Source of the DNA: Bacillota bacterium
Lineage (GTDB): Bacteria > Bacillota > Clostridia > Peptostreptococcales > Anaerovoracaceae
Assembly (NCBI GenBank): GCA_017432345.1
Contig: JAFRJI010000037.1
Span: forward strand, 1-64,000
Direction of reading: 5' to 3'
DNA: 64,000 bases
The translations under genes and the position numbers were made by a program. The notes under the pieces were generated by a model. The model ran no database searches. It had not been told where the DNA came from and saw only the letters and a program-made list of their open reading frames with translations. Below, one piece after another: positions 14,501-21,706 of this stretch; position 1 is the stretch's first letter; the number at the start of each line of letters is the position of its first letter.

Positions 14501-15019
14501 TTAAGCTTCCGCTTCTGCTCCGCCTTCGCCCTTCTCCGCGATCTGCTTGATGACTCTTGCGAAGTTCGCGATCGGTGACTGGATGCTTCCCATGAACTTG
14601 GAAATGAGGACATCTCTAGATGGGATGTTGGCAACCTGTGCGATACCGTCTTTGTCATAGTATTCGCCTTCTACGAAACCGCCCTTGAATTCCATCTTCT
14701 TGAATTCCTTCATGGATTCGTTCAGTACTCTGGCTGGTGCTGTCGCATCGTCAAAGCTGAATGCAAATGCGCTCGGTCCTTCCAGAACTTCTGCCATGGC
14801 TTCGTAATCCGTTCCGGCGATCGCTCTCTTGACGAGTGTGTTCTTGTAAACGGTGTAGTCAACATTCGCTTCACGAAGCTTTTTTCTCATTGCATCCGCC
14901 TCTTCAACGGTGATGCCCATGTAGTCGATCACGACTGCAGACTCAGCTCTTTCAAACTTGTCTTTGATCTCATCGATCACAACCTGCTTCTCAATGTAAG
15001 CCTGTTTTGTTTCTGCCAT
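14501..15019 (-). CDS. rplJ: 50S ribosomal protein L10
   Basis: L10 anchors the L7/L12 dimers to the ribosome and usually represses its own operon. The 172-residue product has the family pattern (EKQVVIDEIKDKF, YRGLTVEE-like DYMGITVEEADAMRKKLR, and the C-terminal helix that binds L12). The start at 15019 (MAETKQAYIEKQ) is supported by AAAGGAGAA nine bases upstream; an in-frame ATG seven codons earlier overlaps that site. It is preceded by an L10 leader with an attenuator-like terminator. Confidence 0.97.
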   Translation of the reverse strand: MAETKQAYIEKQVVIDEIKDKFERAESAVVIDYMGITVEEADAMRKKLREANVDYTVYKNTLVKRAIAGTDYEAMAEVLEGPSAFAFSFDDATAPARVLNESMKEFKKMEFKGGFVEGEYYDKDGIAQVANIPSRDVLISKFMGSIQSPIANFARVIKQIAEKGEGGAEAEA

Positions 15020-15060
15020 ACTTGCGTATTCTCCTTTCATAGATTTTTTTGATACGCCGT

Positions 15061-15097
15061 AAAAAGAAAACCCCGCTTCATTTTAAACGCAGCGAGG
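15061..15097 (-). terminator. Attenuator terminator at the end of the L10 leader
   Basis: Minus-strand CCTCGCT (15091-15097) pairs with AGCGGGG (15071-15077) around a loop, followed by TTTTCTTTTT (15061-15070). It lies 42 bp before the rplJ start and inside the leader RNA, the place of a regulatory attenuator rather than of an operon end. Confidence 0.75.
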
Positions 15098-15172
15098 TCT
15101 GTATATTTTACATTGTACCTCGGTGGGGCTCGTGTTTAAGAGCCTCGCGGCTCCCCCACTGTCTACGGTTTG
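15061..15172 (-). ncRNA. L10 ribosomal-protein leader RNA
   Basis: Between rplA and rplJ the minus strand encodes a structured RNA beginning near ACCGTAGACAGTGGGGGAG (15152-15170). It contains a GC-rich hairpin (GAGCCGCGAGGCTC and GAGCCCCACCGAGG) and an attenuator terminator. Position, sequence style and terminator match the L10 leader family, in which L10(L12)4 binds its own mRNA. A covariance-model search would confirm it. Confidence 0.75.
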
Positions 15173-15207
15173 TTGTATTCAATTCCGTTTTTTGATCTGT
15201 TCAGATC

Positions 15208-15903
15208 TTAACCAATCTTCTGAGGATTGATCTTGACTCCAGGTCCCATGGTGGCTGCAACAACGACGCTTCTCATGTACTGTCCCTTTGCAGCTGCCGG
15301 CTTGGCTTTGATGATTGCCTGAGCCAGAGCGTTGAAGTTCTCAGTCAGCTTTTCAGGGCCGAATGATGCTTTGCCGATTGGCACGTGGATGATGTTTGTT
15401 TTGTCGAGACGATATTCGACTTTACCGGCTTTTGTTTCGGCGATGGCTTTCGCAACGTCCATCGTAACTGTACCGGATTTCGGGTTCGGCATGAGTCCCT
15501 TAGGTCCCAGCAGCTTACCGAGTCTTCCGACAACACCCATCATGTCAGGTGTAGCGATAACAGCGTCAAAGTCGAACCATCCTTCTTTCTGGATCTTCTG
15601 CGCCATTTCCTCTGCTCCGACAAAATCTGCGCCGGCTTCTTCTGCTTCGGTTGCCTTAGGGCCCTTTGCAAATACCAGGACTTTCTTGGATTTGCCGGTG
15701 CCGTGCGGAAGAACGATCGCGCCTCTGATCTGCTGATCTGCGTGTCTTCCGTCTACGCCCATCTTAAAGTGAGCTTCGATTGTTTCGTCGAACTTGGCTT
15801 TGGCTGTCTTGATGACCAGTCCCATTGCTTCTTCGACGTCATACTGTTCAGCTTTGTTGTATTCTTCTAAAGCTGCTTTGTAGTTTTTACCTCTCTTAGG
15901 CAT
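15208..15903 (-). CDS. rplA: 50S ribosomal protein L1
   Basis: L1 forms the second stalk of the 50S subunit and assists tRNA release from the E site. The 231-residue product starts [17 protein letters not shown] and contains the conserved [17 protein letters not shown] segment and the [25 protein letters not shown] segment. The ATG at 15903 has AAGGATC upstream; in-frame codons before it give an atypical N-terminus. It follows rplK after 69 bp. Confidence 0.97.
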   Translation of the reverse strand: MPKRGKNYKAALEEYNKAEQYDVEEAMGLVIKTAKAKFDETIEAHFKMGVDGRHADQQIRGAIVLPHGTGKSKKVLVFAKGPKATEAEEAGADFVGAEEMAQKIQKEGWFDFDAVIATPDMMGVVGRLGKLLGPKGLMPNPKSGTVTMDVAKAIAETKAGKVEYRLDKTNIIHVPIGKASFGPEKLTENFNALAQAIIKAKPAAAKGQYMRSVVVAATMGPGVKINPQKIG

Positions 15904-15930
15904 TTTGTTGATCCTTTCTGTGGTGCTGAC

Positions 15931-15962
15931 GACTCCCCGCAAGACCTGTGCGGTTCCCAGTC
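15931..15962 (-). other. Hairpin in the rplK-rplA spacer
   Basis: The minus strand can fold as GACT...CCGCA, loop, TGCGG...AGTC, with an asymmetric purine-rich internal loop between the two short helices (15931-15962). It lies just upstream of rplA, where an L1 autoregulatory target could sit. That role is inferred from position and the two-helix shape only. Confidence 0.3.
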
Positions 15963-15972
15963 TCCCACTGTA

Positions 15973-16398
15973 CTAGTCTTCTACAACGATTCCCATACTT
16001 CTCGCAGTACCCTTGATCATCTCTGTTGCTGCCTCAAGGCTTGCTGCGTTCAGATCCGGCATTTTAGTCTTTGCAATTTCTTCAACCTGCGCCCGTGACA
16101 GTGTCGCGACCTTTGTGCGGTTCGGTTCACCGGATGCGGATTCAAGACCTGCTGCCTTCTTCAGCAATACTGCTGCAGGCGGTGTCTTCGTAATGAACGA
16201 AAAACTGTGGTCTGCATAAACAGTAATGACGACCGGAATGATCATTCCCGGCTGATCCTGTGTCTTGGCATTGAACTGCTTACAGAAGTCCATAATGTTA
16301 ACGCCATGCTGACCTAATGCAGGACCAACTGGTGGTGCAGGATTTGCGTTGCCGGCTGGGATCTGAAGCTTGATATAGCCTGCGATCTTTTTAGCCAT
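15973..16398 (-). CDS. rplK: 50S ribosomal protein L11
   Basis: L11 binds the GTPase-associated region of 23S rRNA. The 141-residue length is standard, with the signatures [20 protein letters not shown] at the N-terminus, [15 protein letters not shown], and the rRNA-binding C-terminal domain ending [12 protein letters not shown]. The ATG at 16398 follows AAAGGAGG. It is 30 bp downstream of nusG, the usual order. Confidence 0.98.
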   Translation of the reverse strand: MAKKIAGYIKLQIPAGNANPAPPVGPALGQHGVNIMDFCKQFNAKTQDQPGMIIPVVITVYADHSFSFITKTPPAAVLLKKAAGLESASGEPNRTKVATLSRAQVEEIAKTKMPDLNAASLEAATEMIKGTARSMGIVVED

Positions 16399-16428
16399 TC
16401 AGAATCCTCCTTTCTTCGGTTATTTATT

Positions 16429-17016
16429 TTAATCAAGTTTATCAACCTGAGCAAAATCAAGTTCAACCGGAGTATCTCTTCCGAACATGGATACTCTGGC
16501 TCTCAGTGTCTGTTTCTCCGGATTGACTTCTTCAACGACACCCATGAAATTCTCGAACGGGCCGTTGATGACTTTGATCGTGTCGCCAATGTGGATGTCC
16601 AGATCGATGTAGATCTTCTCGATCCCCATCCTTCTGACTTCATCTAATGTAAGCGGAACCGGATCGGAACCGTGTCCGACGAATCCGGTTACTCCCTGCG
16701 TATTTCTGACGATATACCAGGATTCATTGGTAACGATCATCTTGACCAGCACATAGCCCGGAAACATCTTCTTGGTTTTGATCTTTCTCTGGCCGTTCTT
16801 GAGCTCGACTCTGTCTTCTGTAGGCACGACAACACTGAGAACGAGATCCTGCATGCCTCTGTTCTCTACGAGCTTTTCGATGCTGGCTTTGACCTTGTTT
16901 TCATGTCCGGAATAGGTATGGACGACATACCATTTGGCTTCGCCGTCTCCTCTGAGCCCTTCCAGTTCATCAAGGTTCAGTTTCTTTGTTTCTTTGGTTT
17001 CGTTTGTTTCACTCAT
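16429..17016 (-). CDS. nusG: Transcription elongation/antitermination factor NusG
   Basis: NusG binds RNA polymerase and modulates pausing and termination. The 195-residue product has an N-terminal NGN domain ([20 protein letters not shown], from about residue 27) and a C-terminal KOW domain ([20 protein letters not shown]). A short charged extension, [19 protein letters not shown], precedes the NGN domain. The ATG at 17016 has GGAG upstream. It lies between secE and rplK. Confidence 0.97.
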   Translation of the reverse strand: MSETNETKETKKLNLDELEGLRGDGEAKWYVVHTYSGHENKVKASIEKLVENRGMQDLVLSVVVPTEDRVELKNGQRKIKTKKMFPGYVLVKMIVTNESWYIVRNTQGVTGFVGHGSDPVPLTLDEVRRMGIEKIYIDLDIHIGDTIKVINGPFENFMGVVEEVNPEKQTLRARVSMFGRDTPVELDFAQVDKLD

Positions 17017-17047
17017 TGTCCACTAAACTCCAATCGCAAATGATCTG

Positions 17048-17359
17048 CTAGAAGCACATTGCTTTGATCGCAGCAAGAACGCCGGAGTCAACGCCCCAGA
17101 AAAGAAGCGCGAATGCAGCGCATGTGCAAAGAACGATCACAGTATATGATCCGAGTTCTTTTCTCGTCGGCCATACGACCTTCTTCATTTCGAGCTTGAC
17201 GCCCTTGAAGTATTCCATTATGCTGCCACGCTGTTTTTTCTTCTGGTTGTTCTGCTTCGTCTTGGCTGTCTTTCTCTGCTTCTGGACCTTAGTGGCTTTG
17301 TCCTGTGCTTTTGCCCATCTGGACTGTTTTTCAGTACTCTTATCTGACTGTTTTGCCAT
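17048..17359 (-). CDS. secE: Preprotein translocase subunit SecE
   Basis: SecE clamps the SecY channel. The 103-residue product has a long basic, Lys/Gln-rich N-terminal extension (about residues 1-47), then the family core EYFKGVKLEMKKVVWPTRKE and a single transmembrane helix (YTVIVLCTCAAFALLFWGV). The extension is longer than in many SecE proteins of about 60 residues but is common in Firmicutes. It sits between rpmG and nusG. Confidence 0.95.
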   Translation of the reverse strand: MAKQSDKSTEKQSRWAKAQDKATKVQKQRKTAKTKQNNQKKKQRGSIMEYFKGVKLEMKKVVWPTRKELGSYTVIVLCTCAAFALLFWGVDSGVLAAIKAMCF

Positions 17360-17383
17360 TGTGTACTACTCCCTCTTTGATTA

Positions 17384-17533
17384 CTACTTCGTCTCTTTGT
17401 GCAGAGTGTGCTTCTTGCAGAACGGACAATACTTGTTCATTTCGATACGATCAGGATTGTTCTTCTTGTTCTTGACTGTGTTGTAGTTTCTCTGCTTACA
17501 TTCTGTGCATGCGAGCGTAACTTTAACTCTCAT
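17384..17533 (-). CDS. rpmG: 50S ribosomal protein L33
   Basis: This 49-residue gene encodes [19 protein letters not shown] followed by two CxxC pairs in total (CTEC near residue 9 and CPFC near residue 36), the zinc-ribbon form of L33. It ends HTLHKETK, typical for the family. The ATG at 17533 follows GGAGG. It is the first gene of the secE-nusG-rplKA cluster and lies just downstream of a consensus promoter. Confidence 0.96.
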   Translation of the reverse strand: MRVKVTLACTECKQRNYNTVKNKKNNPDRIEMNKYCPFCKKHTLHKETK

Positions 17534-17611
17534 TTTTTATGTCCTCCATTTAACTCAAACAGAGAGCGGAATCCGCTCTTGTTCTGTTTTTTCCCATAAA
17601 GTCGCTAGATA

Positions 17612-17640
17612 ATTATATATTAAGGGACTGTCAACGTCAA
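17612..17640 (-). promoter_or_regulatory. Promoter for rpmG-secE-nusG-rplKA
   Basis: The minus strand shows -35 TTGACG (17635-17640), a 17-bp spacer and a perfect -10 TATAAT (17612-17617), about 79 bp upstream of rpmG. A second TTGACA overlaps the spacer at a non-optimal distance. Confidence 0.8.
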
Positions 17641-17652
17641 GGGAATATTTCA

Positions 17653-17688
17653 AAGAGCTGCCACATCTGTTTCGACATGGCAGCCCTT
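17653..17688 (-). terminator. Probable terminator of the ech operon
   Basis: AAGAGCTGCCA (17653-17663) pairs with TGGCAGCCCTT (17678-17688) with one wobble pair, 48 bp after the last ech gene. The following T-run is short, so termination strength is uncertain. Confidence 0.55.
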
Positions 17689-17735
17689 CTGTAAATTATT
17701 ATTCGGATCGTTTTTCAGGAAGTATTCCTACTATA

Positions 17736-18827
17736 TTATACTTCCTTCATGTAAAGCGCGTCTGCCGGGCAGCCATCGACACAGGCACCGCAGCCGATAC
17801 ACTTTTCTTTGTCAACTTTCCAATCGTTGTCGACAACGTCTGGAATCGCCCCAGCCGGACATGCGTTTACACAAGCGTTGCAGCCGATGCATTCGCCGTC
17901 CTTGACCGCTGCGATCGTCTTCGCAGCCGCTTCAGCCGGAGCTTCCTCAGCCGGAGCTTCTTCCGCTTCCGCTGCCGCACCGCCGAATGCCAGACACTTC
18001 TTCGGGCACTTGTCGATGCAGACACCGCACTTCACGCAGGAATCCTCGTCAACTTCCCAGACCTTTTCCTTACGGTCAACGGTCAGGGCGTCAGCCGGGC
18101 AGTTCTTCGCGCAAAGTCCGCAGAATACGCAAACTTCCTTGTCGCATGCGAGAGGTCCATCGTCCTCTGCAGGAGCTTCTTCCGCAGCTTCTGCCGCGCC
18201 GCCAAATGACAAGCTCTTCTTCGGGCACTTATCGATGCAAGCTCCACACTTGACGCAAGCTTCCTTGTCAACTTCCCATACCTTTTCTTTCCGGTCAACG
18301 GTCAGCGCATCTGCCGGGCAAGCCTTCGCGCAAAGTCCGCAGAATACGCAGGTTTCCTTATCGCATGTAAGGTCACCGTCGCCAGCCGGAGCCGCATCAG
18401 AAGCAGCCGCCTTGGTAGGGATCTCTACTGTGTCAACGATCTTGACAACGTCAGGAATCGTGTAGAGGTTTTCCATGTTCAGGCACTTCTTAGGGCAGCA
18501 GTCAACGCAAGCGCTGCACTGGATGCACTGCATTCTCTGGATGGTCCAGGTGCCGCCCTTCTTGTCAACGTCGATCGCGTTGGTCGGGCAGGCTCTGGCA
18601 CACATGCCGCAGCCGATGCATCCGTCAGCATCGATGCTGACTGAACCTCTTGTTCTCTCCTGCCATTCTCTCGGTTTTACAGGGTACATGAGAGTGGCCG
18701 GTTTCTTGAACGTGCTTCCCAGTATGGTCTTACCAAACTTGAAGAATCCAAGCAAGTATGGAACCGCAAGACACAGCAGAGCAGCAACGATTACAACAAT
18801 GATGATCATCAATTTCACTACTCTCAC
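17736..18827 (-). CDS. echF: Ech-type hydrogenase ferredoxin subunit fused to a polyferredoxin
   Basis: This is the last gene of the ech operon. The 363-residue protein has an N-terminal membrane segment (residues about 7-28), then the EchF-like 2[4Fe-4S] unit with cluster motifs starting at Cys70 and Cys101. Three more two-cluster units follow, with motifs starting at residues 160, 191, 233, 264, 313 and 343, separated by Ala/Glu/Pro linkers. All eight are complete CxxCxxC...CP motifs, so eight [4Fe-4S] clusters are predicted. Canonical EchF carries two and is less than half this length. Two units are recent duplicates. The start is uncertain: a GTG at 18827 directly follows the echE stop, and a GTG three codons later is also possible. 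The likely role is electron transfer from ferredoxin to EchC. Confidence 0.88.
   Translation of the reverse strand: MRVVKLMIIIVVIVAALLCLAVPYLLGFFKFGKTILGSTFKKPATLMYPVKPREWQERTRGSVSIDADGCIGCGMCARACPTNAIDVDKKGGTWTIQRMQCIQCSACVDCCPKKCLNMENLYTIPDVVKIVDTVEIPTKAAASDAAPAGDGDLTCDKETCVFCGLCAKACPADALTVDRKEKVWEVDKEACVKCGACIDKCPKKSLSFGGAAEAAEEAPAEDDGPLACDKEVCVFCGLCAKNCPADALTVDRKEKVWEVDEDSCVKCGVCIDKCPKKCLAFGGAAAEAEEAPAEEAPAEAAAKTIAAVKDGECIGCNACVNACPAGAIPDVVDNDWKVDKEKCIGCGACVDGCPADALYMKEV
17943..18365 (-). repeat. Tandem duplication of a two-cluster ferredoxin module in echF
   Basis: Codons 155-222 (18162-18365) and 228-295 (17943-18146) encode nearly identical 68-residue modules with a 73-residue period. 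Both contain ADALTVDRKEKVWEVD between two cluster motifs and end in an FGGAA linker followed by Glu/Ala-rich residues. This points to recent in-frame tandem duplication. Confidence 0.85.
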
Positions 18828-19910
18828 CTACCTTTCTGTACAGCTGATGCATGGGTCGATGGTCAGTACCAGCATCGGTACATCCGCCAGATCCGCGCCA
18901 GCCAGTGTTTTAACCATAGCCGGAATGTTCATGTTGGTCGGTGTCCTGACACGCATTCTCTTCAGGAACTTCGTTCCGCCTCCCTTGACATAGTAGAAGG
19001 CTTCGCCTCGAGGCTGTTCCATACGAGTGATGTATTCGCCTTCGATCTTGTTCGGCACCTTCATGTCGACCGGGCCGTCCGGAATCTGATCGATCGCCTT
19101 TGAGATCAGATCGATCGACTGGAAGACCTCACGGATACGGACGACCGTTCTGGCCATGCAGTCGCCTGCTTCTTCCAGAACCGGTTCGAATCCCAGTTTG
19201 CCATATACACCGTGGTTGTCCGTCATACGGATATCCTGCGGAACGCCGGATGCTCTCGCCATCGGACCAACCGCGCAAAGTTCTTCGGCTTCTTCCTTCG
19301 TCAGAACGCCAACGCCCGTCATTCTGTTCTTGACAGATGCATCGTTGATGAATACGTCCGTGACTTCTTTGATCTCAGCTTTGAGGCCATTCATGACTTC
19401 CTGCATTTCCTTCAGGTTCTCATTGCTGATGTCTTTTCTCATGCCGCCGACTTTGCAGATGGAAAAAACGACTCTGCCGCCGGTGTTCTTTTCGAACAGG
19501 TCGAGTACGGTTTCTCTGATTCTCCAGCAGTGGTTGAACAAGCTCTCAAAGCCAAAACCATCTGCCAGAAGTCCGAGCCACAGCAGGTGGCTGTGAACTC
19601 TTCCCAGTTCATGCAGGATCGTTCTCAGGTATTCCGCTCTTTCCGGGACCTGAACGCCCATCGCACCTTCCATGGATGCAACTGCGCCCCAGCCATGTCC
19701 GAAACTGCAGATACCGCAGATACGTTCAACTACATATACCATCTGATTGAAATCCTTAATTTCGCACAGCTTTTCAAGACCTCTATGGATATACCCAATA
19801 GATGGAATCGCTTCCACAACTGTCTCGTCCTCAAGTACCAGGTCGAGATGAATAGGTTCAGGAAGCACTGGGTGCTGTGGTCCGAAAGGAATTATTGTTC
19901 TTTTACCCAT
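18828..19910 (-). CDS. echE: Ech-type [NiFe] hydrogenase large subunit
   Basis: EchE is the catalytic subunit, related to NuoD of complex I. Both nickel-binding motifs are intact: RICGIC with Cys65 and Cys68, and DPCISC with Cys354 and Cys357. The protein therefore should hold a [NiFe] centre, unlike NuoD. The sequence stops at CTER, three residues after the last ligand, so there is no C-terminal extension to be removed by a maturation protease. The ATG at 19910 follows GGAAGG. It lies between echD (18 bp upstream) and echF (adjacent). Its assignment to group 4 rests on the neighbours EchA/B/C/D/F and on similarity to complex I subunits. Confidence 0.93.
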   Translation of the reverse strand: MGKRTIIPFGPQHPVLPEPIHLDLVLEDETVVEAIPSIGYIHRGLEKLCEIKDFNQMVYVVERICGICSFGHGWGAVASMEGAMGVQVPERAEYLRTILHELGRVHSHLLWLGLLADGFGFESLFNHCWRIRETVLDLFEKNTGGRVVFSICKVGGMRKDISNENLKEMQEVMNGLKAEIKEVTDVFINDASVKNRMTGVGVLTKEEAEELCAVGPMARASGVPQDIRMTDNHGVYGKLGFEPVLEEAGDCMARTVVRIREVFQSIDLISKAIDQIPDGPVDMKVPNKIEGEYITRMEQPRGEAFYYVKGGGTKFLKRMRVRTPTNMNIPAMVKTLAGADLADVPMLVLTIDPCISCTER

Positions 19911-19928
19911 TTTCGTTACCTTCCTTTC

Positions 19929-20291
19929 CTATTTCTTCGGTTTCCAAGGTGTTTCTTCAGAGATCTTGAAGAATTTACCCTGATAATCTAACGCGCTGTG
20001 ATTGAACTGGACGCCAAAGAGATCGTGGATCTCGTTTTCATAGATGAATGCCGGCCAGTAAATCCCAGTGATACTTTCCACTTCTTCACCGATCTTGATG
20101 TCCAGTCTGAGGTTGTACAGCTGGTGCCCCTTATCAAAGGTATAGATGATCTCATATGTATCATCATCCAGCACAACACCGCAGATCTGGCCTAACCGGT
20201 AGCCTCCTGCCTTCATGTCGCCGACTTTAGCGATCAGCTGGGAAAGATCAACGGTTTCAAAGTTCTGTTCTACGAATACTCTTTCGCTCAT
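19929..20291 (-). CDS. echD: Ech-type hydrogenase subunit, NuoC-like
   Basis: The 120-residue product corresponds to the 30-kDa (NuoC) family in the short form found in Ech hydrogenases. The diagnostic segment YWPAFIYENEIHDLFGVQF is present around residues 78-97. It has no cofactor motifs and is a structural subunit of the peripheral arm beside EchC and EchE. Its ATG overlaps the echC stop by one base (TAATG), so translation is coupled. Confidence 0.92.
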   Translation of the reverse strand: MSERVFVEQNFETVDLSQLIAKVGDMKAGGYRLGQICGVVLDDDTYEIIYTFDKGHQLYNLRLDIKIGEEVESITGIYWPAFIYENEIHDLFGVQFNHSALDYQGKFFKISEETPWKPKK

Positions 20292-20824
20292 TATTCTTCC
20301 CCTCCTTCGCTCTTGACTTCTTCAGCAACTTCTTCTGCAGGTTCTTCGACTGCGTCTTCAACCACTTCTTCGACTTCTTCGACCTTTTCGACCTTGTTCA
20401 GCATCGCTTCACGCTTTGCCTGCAAAACGCCAAGGCCCTTGACGACTGCGTCGATGATAGCTTCCGGTCTTGCCGCGCAGCCCGGTACGTAAGCGTCAAC
20501 AGGAATGACCTGATCGACTCCGCCCAGAACATTGTAGCAATCCTTGAAGATGCCGCCGGAACATGCACAGATACCGATGGCCACGACGACCTTTGGTTCA
20601 GGCATCTGTTCATAGATCTGTTTAACAATTCCTTTGTTCTGTTCATTTACAGAACCGGTGACCAGGAACACGTCTGCGTGCTTCGGGTTACCGCAGTTGA
20701 TAATACCGAATCTCTCAACGTCGTACATAGGAGTAAGACATGCCAGAACTTCGATATCGCATCCGTTACAGCTTGATCCGTCATAGTGGACGACCCAAGG
20801 TGATTTTGTTACATATGCTGACAT
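20291..20824 (-). CDS. echC: Ech-type hydrogenase small subunit, NuoB-like
   Basis: EchC carries the proximal [4Fe-4S] cluster that passes electrons to the NiFe site. The ligands are visible as CNGC (Cys19, Cys22), the GICACSGG segment and the VPGCAARPE segment, the NuoB/EchC pattern. After the conserved core (about 145 residues) it has an acidic tail of some 30 residues (VEEVEEVVEDAVEEPAEE) not needed for the fold. An AAGGAGGTG site precedes the ATG at 20824. It is 12 bp downstream of echB. Confidence 0.93.
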   Translation of the reverse strand: MSAYVTKSPWVVHYDGSSCNGCDIEVLACLTPMYDVERFGIINCGNPKHADVFLVTGSVNEQNKGIVKQIYEQMPEPKVVVAIGICACSGGIFKDCYNVLGGVDQVIPVDAYVPGCAARPEAIIDAVVKGLGVLQAKREAMLNKVEKVEEVEEVVEDAVEEPAEEVAEEVKSEGGEE

Positions 20825-20836
20825 TTCTTCACCTCC

Positions 20837-21706
20837 TTAGAAACACAAGTACAATACGAAAACGTTGACCATTCCGAGAACGACCGCGATGATCCATGAA
20901 GATTTGAAGGCGAACTGCCACTTCATTCTCGCGAAGGTGTTGTCGATGAATACTTCTACGAAGTACGCAACGATTGCCACGACGATTCCCAGAACCCATC
21001 CCCAGGCTGTTCCGTTCGCGAAGAACAGGAAGACGAAGCCGAGAAGGAATACGTTTTCATACCAGTGAGATAACTCGATAAGACCCATCGTTCTTCCAAC
21101 GAACTCTGTGGTCAGACCACGAACCAGTTCTTGGTGAGCATGGTGTGACATACTCAGGTCGAACGGCGATTTTCTGAACTTCAGCGTCAGGATGAAGATC
21201 CATCCGATGAAGATGCCGATCATCGGCAGGAAGCACATGGAGTCGCTTCCCAGGATGTCTCTTACATTGAAGCTTCCGTGATACATATAGAAACCGATTG
21301 CGGTAAGAAGTACCATTGGTTCATATGCCATCATCGCCAGCAGTTCTCTCTCAGCACCCGTCTCAGCGTAAGGCGAGTTCGAGGAGTAAGCTGCGACGAC
21401 CAGGAATGCGGTTGCGATCGTCAGTGTGAAGATCACGAGCAGGAGGTCTCCGCCTGCAAAGAAGATCACACCGGAAGCGATGACGAACACGACGAAGACC
21501 AGTACGTAGAAGTCCTGGAATCTGGTCGGAGCCATCTTTTCCTTTTCAAATAACTTGAATACATCGTAGAACGGCTGGAGTACAGGAGGTCCGACTCTTC
21601 TCTGCATCTTCGCGGAGAGCTTTCTTTCCAGTCCTGCCAGAAGTCCGCCAAGCAGCGGCGCCAGTACGAGGTATGCGATGATCGATACGACTGTCTTAAC
21701 TATCAT
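20837..21706 (-). CDS. echB: Ech-type hydrogenase membrane subunit, NuoH-like
   Basis: The 289-residue product is a polytopic membrane protein of the NuoH/EchB family, which docks the peripheral arm and forms part of the ion path. It shows the conserved GLERKLSAKMQRRVGPP loop (about residues 24-40), the acidic AETGAERELL loop, and around eight hydrophobic helices. The ATG overlaps the echA stop by one base. EchB together with EchA makes the membrane arm. Confidence 0.94.
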   Translation of the reverse strand: MIVKTVVSIIAYLVLAPLLGGLLAGLERKLSAKMQRRVGPPVLQPFYDVFKLFEKEKMAPTRFQDFYVLVFVVFVIASGVIFFAGGDLLLVIFTLTIATAFLVVAAYSSNSPYAETGAERELLAMMAYEPMVLLTAIGFYMYHGSFNVRDILGSDSMCFLPMIGIFIGWIFILTLKFRKSPFDLSMSHHAHQELVRGLTTEFVGRTMGLIELSHWYENVFLLGFVFLFFANGTAWGWVLGIVVAIVAYFVEVFIDNTFARMKWQFAFKSSWIIAVVLGMVNVFVLYLCF

